DNA of 17,615 nt from Candidatus Sulfotelmatobacter sp. (GTDB lineage: Bacteria > Acidobacteriota > Terriglobia > Terriglobales > Acidobacteriaceae). Under the pieces are notes generated by a model that did no database searches, was not told where the DNA came from, and saw only the letters and a program-made list of their open reading frames with translations. Both the position numbers and the translations under genes were made by a program. This document shows positions 14,393 through 17,615 of the stretch, piece after piece (the stretch's first letter is position 1; every line of letters begins with the position of its first letter). The DNA lies in the NCBI GenBank assembly GCA_030044775.1, contig JASICF010000534.1, forward strand, positions 1 through 17,615, given 5' to 3'.

Positions 14393-14782
14393 TCAACCGC
14401 GTCGGCGCTTTTCATTGGTTTCTAAGAAATCCCGCAGAGCGACAGCATTATTACGTTTCTCATTTCTCGATGAGTACAAGAGCGTGAGACGTTGTCGCTC
14501 TCGGGCTAGTGTCCGAAGTTTTTCTAAATCACTCCGGGTTTCAGGAGCTGACAATTCCTTGATATAACGCTTTTGAAACTGAGGCCATTCTTCGGGATTG
14601 GCATGAAACCATTTGCGCAATGCATTGGACGGAGCCACGTCACGGAGCCATTCGTCCACGCTGGCTTTTGATTTGGTCAGCCCCCGCGGCCACAGACGGT
14701 CCACCAGAATCCGATAACCGTCGGCTGCTGTCGGTGGTTCGTAGATTCGCTTCAGTGCAATCGGCATGAGTTCTTTTATCAT
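14393..14782 (-). CDS. DUF488 family protein, YeaO-like
   Basis: This protein of 130 residues belongs to the YeaO-like branch of the DUF488 domain family, of unknown biochemical function. The recognisable segment is ALKRIYEPPTAADGYRILVD followed by RLWPRGLTKSKASVDEWLRD (residues about 8-47), then APSNALRKWFHANPEEWPQF and a C-terminal LTLLYSSRNEKRNNAVALRDFL, as in the family (TLLYAARD..HNNA..L). It has no signal peptide or membrane segment. Two starts are possible, ATG at 14782 (MIKELMPIALKR) or ATG at 14767 (MPIALKR); neither has a good Shine-Dalgarno sequence. The frame is open far upstream to 15031, but that part overlaps the divergent cytochrome c gene and is not credible. The C-terminal tail is basic (NEKRRRG). 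Confidence 0.85.
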   Translation of the reverse strand: MIKELMPIALKRIYEPPTAADGYRILVDRLWPRGLTKSKASVDEWLRDVAPSNALRKWFHANPEEWPQFQKRYIKELSAPETRSDLEKLRTLARERQRLTLLYSSRNEKRNNAVALRDFLETNEKRRRG

Positions 14783-14820
14783 TGTATGTCTTGCGGAAAG
14801 ACCGGGCATGCGAAGGCCGG

Positions 14821-14832
14821 GTAAAATGAATG
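14821..14832 (+). promoter_or_regulatory. candidate -10 region of the cytochrome c gene
   Basis: GTAAAATGAATG contains TAAAAT (14822-14827) and is identical over 12 bases to the block upstream of the HtrA gene (6237-6248). The leader would be about 64 bases. No good -35 is visible. Confidence 0.35.
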
Positions 14833-14897
14833 CAAGAAATTTATCGGAGGGGACAATTAGCGGACCTGCTAGACGCTTGCCACCGGCATGCGGAGGG

Positions 14898-15266
14898 ATG
14901 AAAATCAGGCATTGGATCTCAGCTGTTCTGCTCGCATGCCTGGCTCTCGCGGTTTTGGGAGCGTGCGATATCGAGCGCCGCAAGTCAGACGCCGAGCTTG
15001 GATTGAATCCGCAGCAGGCCGCTGGTCGCAAGATCTACGACAACTATTGTGACCGCTGCCACCGGCCGTACTCCACAAAAGGCAAAAAAGGCCCGGGATT
15101 GAAAGGCGTGTTTCAGCACAAATATCTTCCGCAGACAGGACTTCCCGCCAACGACGACCGCGTGACAGACATTATTCGCAACGGGCGCCCGGATATGCCC
15201 GGATACAGCCAGGTCCTGAGTGCGCAGGATATAGACGATTTGCTTGCCTACCTGCACACTTTGTAG
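14898..15266 (+). CDS. monoheme class I cytochrome c, predicted lipoprotein
   Basis: This 122-residue protein starts with a lipoprotein signal (MKIRHWISAVLLACLALAVL then GAC, a lipobox LGAC with the lipidated Cys at about residue 23), so it is probably anchored to a membrane facing the periplasm. One heme motif, CDRCH (about 50-54), is followed by a class I cytochrome fold with KKGPGLKGVF and a C-terminal RPDMPGYSQVLSAQDIDDLL, where the Met should be the sixth heme ligand. It is a small electron carrier; no oxidase or dehydrogenase subunit lies next to it. The ATG at 14898 is preceded directly by GGAGGG, too close (1 base) for a normal ribosome site, so the true start might be a little upstream (for example TTG 14877 or ATG 14826). 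It is followed by selA, 48 bp on. Confidence 0.9.
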   Translation: MKIRHWISAVLLACLALAVLGACDIERRKSDAELGLNPQQAAGRKIYDNYCDRCHRPYSTKGKKGPGLKGVFQHKYLPQTGLPANDDRVTDIIRNGRPDMPGYSQVLSAQDIDDLLAYLHTL

Positions 15267-15314
15267 CTTCCGTGCCAAGCCCACGCATGCGCCGATCATG
15301 GGATAATTCCACAG

Positions 15315-16739
15315 GTGAAAACTGGCACGAACCACGACCTGTTCCGTCAGCTTCCTTCGGTGGATGAAGTTATCGGTATGCCTGCGGTGCGTTTACTCAG
15401 CGATACCTACACACGCGATTCGGTCGTGGATGCCGGTCGCGCCGTGCTGGCACGGTTGAGAGAAGAAATTACATCAGGACTCATCGATGAAAATTCGTTG
15501 AAGCCTGCGCTGTCTGGACTAGCGGGTGCAATTGAAGTGCAGCTTCGCGAGTCGCTGAAATATTCTTTGCGAGCCGTAATCAATGCGACCGGCGTGATTC
15601 TGCATACCAATCTCGGCCGCGCGCCCTTGAGCGACGCTGCCATCGATCACATCCGGGAAACTGCTGCTGCATATTCCAACCTCGAATTCGATCTGGCTTC
15701 AGGCGCGCGCGGCAAACGGGACGTGCACGTCGATCGTCTGTTTCAGAAGCTCTTGCGCAACGGCTCTTCGAGCGAGCCGCGGCCGCGGGTATCCACGATT
15801 GTCGTCAATAACAATGCCGCCGCCGTTCTGCTCGCGCTGAATACGCTCGCCGAGGGTGGAGAAGTGATTGTGTCCCGCGGAGAGCTCATCGAGATCGGCG
15901 ATTCCTTTCGCATCCCGGATGTGATGGCGAAGTCGGGAGCGATTCTGCGCGAGGTCGGGACGACCAACCGCACGCGTATCTCAGATTACGAAGCGGCCAT
16001 CACCGAGAAGACGCGTCTTCTCTTGCGCGTGCATCGTTCAAACTTCGAAATCACTGGATTCACCGAACAAGCCTCAACCGCCGAACTCTCGGACTTGGGA
16101 CACAAGCGTGGTATCTCATTCATGGAAGATCTCGGGAGTGGCGCCCTGTTCGATTTGCGCTCCCTCGGAATCAGCGGCGAGTCAGGGGTTCTCGACAGCC
16201 TGGGCAGCGGCGTCGATATTGTTACCTACAGCGGCGACAAGTTGCTGGGTGGCCCGCAGGCAGGTTTAATCAGTGGTTCCCCAGCGTTGATCGCCCGCGT
16301 GCGTTCGAATGCCCTTTTTCGAGCCTTGCGTGTCGACAAACTTACCTATGCGGCTCTCGAAGCTATTCTGATGGGCTATGTGCGGAAGGACCACGATGCG
16401 ATTCCAATCCTCCGCATGATGCGTTTGAGCCAAAAGGAAATTGACCGGCGCGCCCAAAAGGTCGTCGACCGCATTGCTTCCTCGAAGCTTAACATCGAGA
16501 CCATCGACGGCGAATCGCTGCTTGGCGGGGGTGCTGCGCCGTCCTGCGTTTTGCCGACGCGCTTGCTTGCCTTGACCGCCCACGGAATTACCGCTGACGA
16601 ACTGTGCACCAAGCTTCGGGCCTGCGACCCTCCTGTGATCGGCCGGGTAGACGAAGGCCGCGTCCTGCTCGATCTGCGAACCGTGTTTCCCGAACAGGAC
16701 GCCGCCCTGGCCAGCGCTCTTGCCCGCATCGCCGCCTAA
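15315..16739 (+). CDS. selA: L-seryl-tRNA(Sec) selenium transferase
   Basis: SelA is a PLP enzyme that converts seryl-tRNA(Sec) to selenocysteinyl-tRNA(Sec) using selenophosphate. The protein has 474 residues, near the family length. The N-terminal domain begins with LPSVDEVIGMPAVRLL. The PLP domain has AVINATGVILHTNLGRAPLS, the cofactor-pocket segment NNNAAAVLLALNTLAEGGEV, SRGELIEIGDSFRIPDVM, and the PLP lysine Lys309 in YSGDKLLGGPQAGL. GTG at 15315 is the start, giving a short N-terminus before LPSVDE. No Shine-Dalgarno sequence is visible, and GATAAT at 15302-15307 is close enough for a nearly leaderless transcript. Full selenocysteine use would need selB, selC and selD, which are not in the window. 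Confidence 0.95.
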   Translation: MKTGTNHDLFRQLPSVDEVIGMPAVRLLSDTYTRDSVVDAGRAVLARLREEITSGLIDENSLKPALSGLAGAIEVQLRESLKYSLRAVINATGVILHTNLGRAPLSDAAIDHIRETAAAYSNLEFDLASGARGKRDVHVDRLFQKLLRNGSSSEPRPRVSTIVVNNNAAAVLLALNTLAEGGEVIVSRGELIEIGDSFRIPDVMAKSGAILREVGTTNRTRISDYEAAITEKTRLLLRVHRSNFEITGFTEQASTAELSDLGHKRGISFMEDLGSGALFDLRSLGISGESGVLDSLGSGVDIVTYSGDKLLGGPQAGLISGSPALIARVRSNALFRALRVDKLTYAALEAILMGYVRKDHDAIPILRMMRLSQKEIDRRAQKVVDRIASSKLNIETIDGESLLGGGAAPSCVLPTRLLALTAHGITADELCTKLRACDPPVIGRVDEGRVLLDLRTVFPEQDAALASALARIAA

Positions 16740-16760
16740 GGCCGTTGCATCAAATCTCCG

Positions 16761-17291
16761 TTGGCTCGCCTCTACACGATCGGACATTCGACACGCCCGC
16801 TCGAAGACCTGATCACGACGCTCCAGGCGCACAAGATCGAAACGTTGGTTGATATTCGAGCTTTCCCAATGTCGCGGCGGCTGCCGCAATTCAATCGCGA
16901 ATCTCTGGGAATGAGCCTCAGCGCGGCTGGCATTCATTATGTGTGGATGAAAGCTCTCGGGGGCTACCGCAAGAAACTTCGCCACGACTCGCCAAATGTG
17001 GCTCTGCGCAATGACTCGTTTCGCAACTACGCCGATTACATGCTCAGTGCAGAATTCGAGGCTGCCATGGCGGAGCTGATCTCCTTTGCCGAGAAATCGC
17101 CTACTGCCTACATGTGTGCCGAGCGGGTATACTTCCGCTGTCACCGCATGCTGGTCTCCGACTGGCTGGTTGCGCACGGAAACGAAGTGATGCATATCGA
17201 TGACGGCGATCCCGTGAAGCCGCATCGCTTGACCCCAGAGGCGCGCATGGTTGAAGGAAAACTGTTCTACCGTGGCGACAGGTTGCTCTGA
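16761..17291 (+). CDS. DUF488 domain-containing protein (TIGHS type)
   Basis: This 176-residue protein belongs to the other DUF488 branch, with the motifs LYTIGHSTRPLEDLI at the start, TLVDIRAFPMSRRLPQF (about 29-45), IHYVWMKALGGYRKK, and the Cys-rich signature MCAERVYFRCHRMLVSDWL (about 117-135), which has two Cys and a His. By family knowledge these are conserved, but the biochemical role is undetermined. The start is a TTG at 16761, directly before the conserved TIGHS motif, 21 bases after the selA stop. No Shine-Dalgarno sequence is seen, so translation may be coupled to selA. It is followed by acpS after 24 bases. Its sequence is clearly distinct from the YeaO-like protein at 14393-14782. 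Confidence 0.88.
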   Translation: MARLYTIGHSTRPLEDLITTLQAHKIETLVDIRAFPMSRRLPQFNRESLGMSLSAAGIHYVWMKALGGYRKKLRHDSPNVALRNDSFRNYADYMLSAEFEAAMAELISFAEKSPTAYMCAERVYFRCHRMLVSDWLVAHGNEVMHIDDGDPVKPHRLTPEARMVEGKLFYRGDRLL

Positions 17292-17315
17292 CAATTTGAG
17301 ACGACGTTCGCAGCT

Positions 17316-17615
17316 ATGATCGTTGGCACCGGCATCGACATCGCGGAGGTTCCCCGCATTCGTCGATCGATTGAGCGCTTCGGCGACCGCTTCCTGCAGC
17401 GCATTTTTACGCCGGAAGAAATTCGTTATTGCGAGTCGAAAGCAAACCGTGTCGAGCGCTACGCCGCGCGTTTCGCCGCGAAAGAAGCCGCCATGAAAGC
17501 TCTTGGCACCGGCTGGAATCATGGCGTCCGCTGGCAAGATTGCGAAGTCGCTCGCCTGCCAGGCAAACGTCCTACGATGGTTTTCCACGGCCGGGCGGGT
17601 GAGTTTGCCGCCAGG
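17316..17615 (+). CDS. acpS: holo-ACP synthase, N-terminal 100 codons (3' truncated by window edge)
   Basis: AcpS moves the 4'-phosphopantetheine of coenzyme A onto the Ser of apo-ACP. The 100 codons read MIVGTGIDIAEVPRIRRSI, RFGDRFLQRIFTPEEIRYC, RVERYAARFAAKEAAMKALG, then GVRWQDCEVARLPGKRPTMV. Metal-binding Asp8 (TGIDIAEV) and Glu57 (FAAKEA) are in the expected places. The ATG at 17316 is chosen because the family begins M..GTGID. The frame is open to the last base, and roughly 20-30 residues are missing. It lies 24 bp after the DUF488 gene on the same strand. Its target ACP is encoded at 12350-12595. Confidence 0.95.
   Translation, partial: MIVGTGIDIAEVPRIRRSIERFGDRFLQRIFTPEEIRYCESKANRVERYAARFAAKEAAMKALGTGWNHGVRWQDCEVARLPGKRPTMVFHGRAGEFAAR

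Noticed and set aside
14783..15031. Upstream extension of the YeaO-like DUF488 gene to 212 codons.
   Set aside because: The extra part is antisense to the start of the cytochrome c gene and has no family likeness. The domain begins at about 14767-14782.
16266..17588. Open frame of 440 codons on the - strand.
   Set aside because: It is antisense to the end of selA, the DUF488 gene and acpS, all recognised by motif.

Overview
The window looks like a chromosomal segment of a Gram-negative soil or sediment bacterium, most probably an Acidobacteriota member. That placement is an inference. It rests on lipid A synthesis (LpxC), moderately high GC, a receiver-PilZ protein, a Cys-rich N-terminal protein of a type I associate with Acidobacteriota and Deltaproteobacteria, and a DmsE-type decaheme cytochrome paired with a large outer-membrane barrel. 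No rRNA or tRNA gene, transposase, integrase, phage gene or CRISPR array was seen. Most genes are housekeeping or core metabolism, and the window is gene-dense, with no gene-free gap above about 300 bases.

Layout, left to right. (1) 1-309: the 3' end of lpxC (+), convergent with a small coiled-coil ORF (-). (2) 716-1444: a receiver-PilZ regulator (-), then folK (+). A 270-bp gap follows that holds three perfectly adjacent 23-bp repeats. (3) 2346-3002: a protein with an eight-cysteine N-terminus (-), divergent from an HU gene (+) that ends in a clear intrinsic terminator. (4) 3740-4705: a Gfo/Idh/MocA oxidoreductase (+), convergent with a secreted metal-dependent amidohydrolase (-), which is divergent from a membrane-anchored HtrA protease (+). 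(5) 7557-12595, all on the - strand: acpP and fabF (fatty acid synthesis), then, after 257 bp, a decaheme c-type cytochrome and a 777-residue outer-membrane beta-barrel, the two halves of an MtrAB/PioAB-like electron conduit. (6) 12817-14303: dtd (+), convergent with folP (-), which carries an unusual insertion. (7) 14393-14782: a YeaO-type DUF488 protein (-), divergent from a monoheme lipoprotein cytochrome c (+), which is followed by selA, a second DUF488-family gene and the start of acpS (all +).

Functional links. The decaheme cytochrome and barrel could carry electrons across the outer membrane. No extracellular terminal cytochrome and no inner-membrane quinol dehydrogenase is present here, so partners would have to lie elsewhere. 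The small lipoprotein cytochrome c at 14898 could be a periplasmic carrier, but nothing ties it to the conduit. AcpS (17316 onward) makes holo-ACP from the product of acpP, and FabF elongates on that ACP. FolK and FolP catalyse consecutive folate steps but sit about 11 kb apart. SelA implies selenocysteine synthesis, although no selenoprotein is evident here.

Start signals vary. Several genes use TTG or GTG starts (fabF, selA, the second DUF488 gene, the Cys-rich protein). Some have strong Shine-Dalgarno sequences (HU, acpP, amidohydrolase), while others have none that I can see (folP, dtd, selA).
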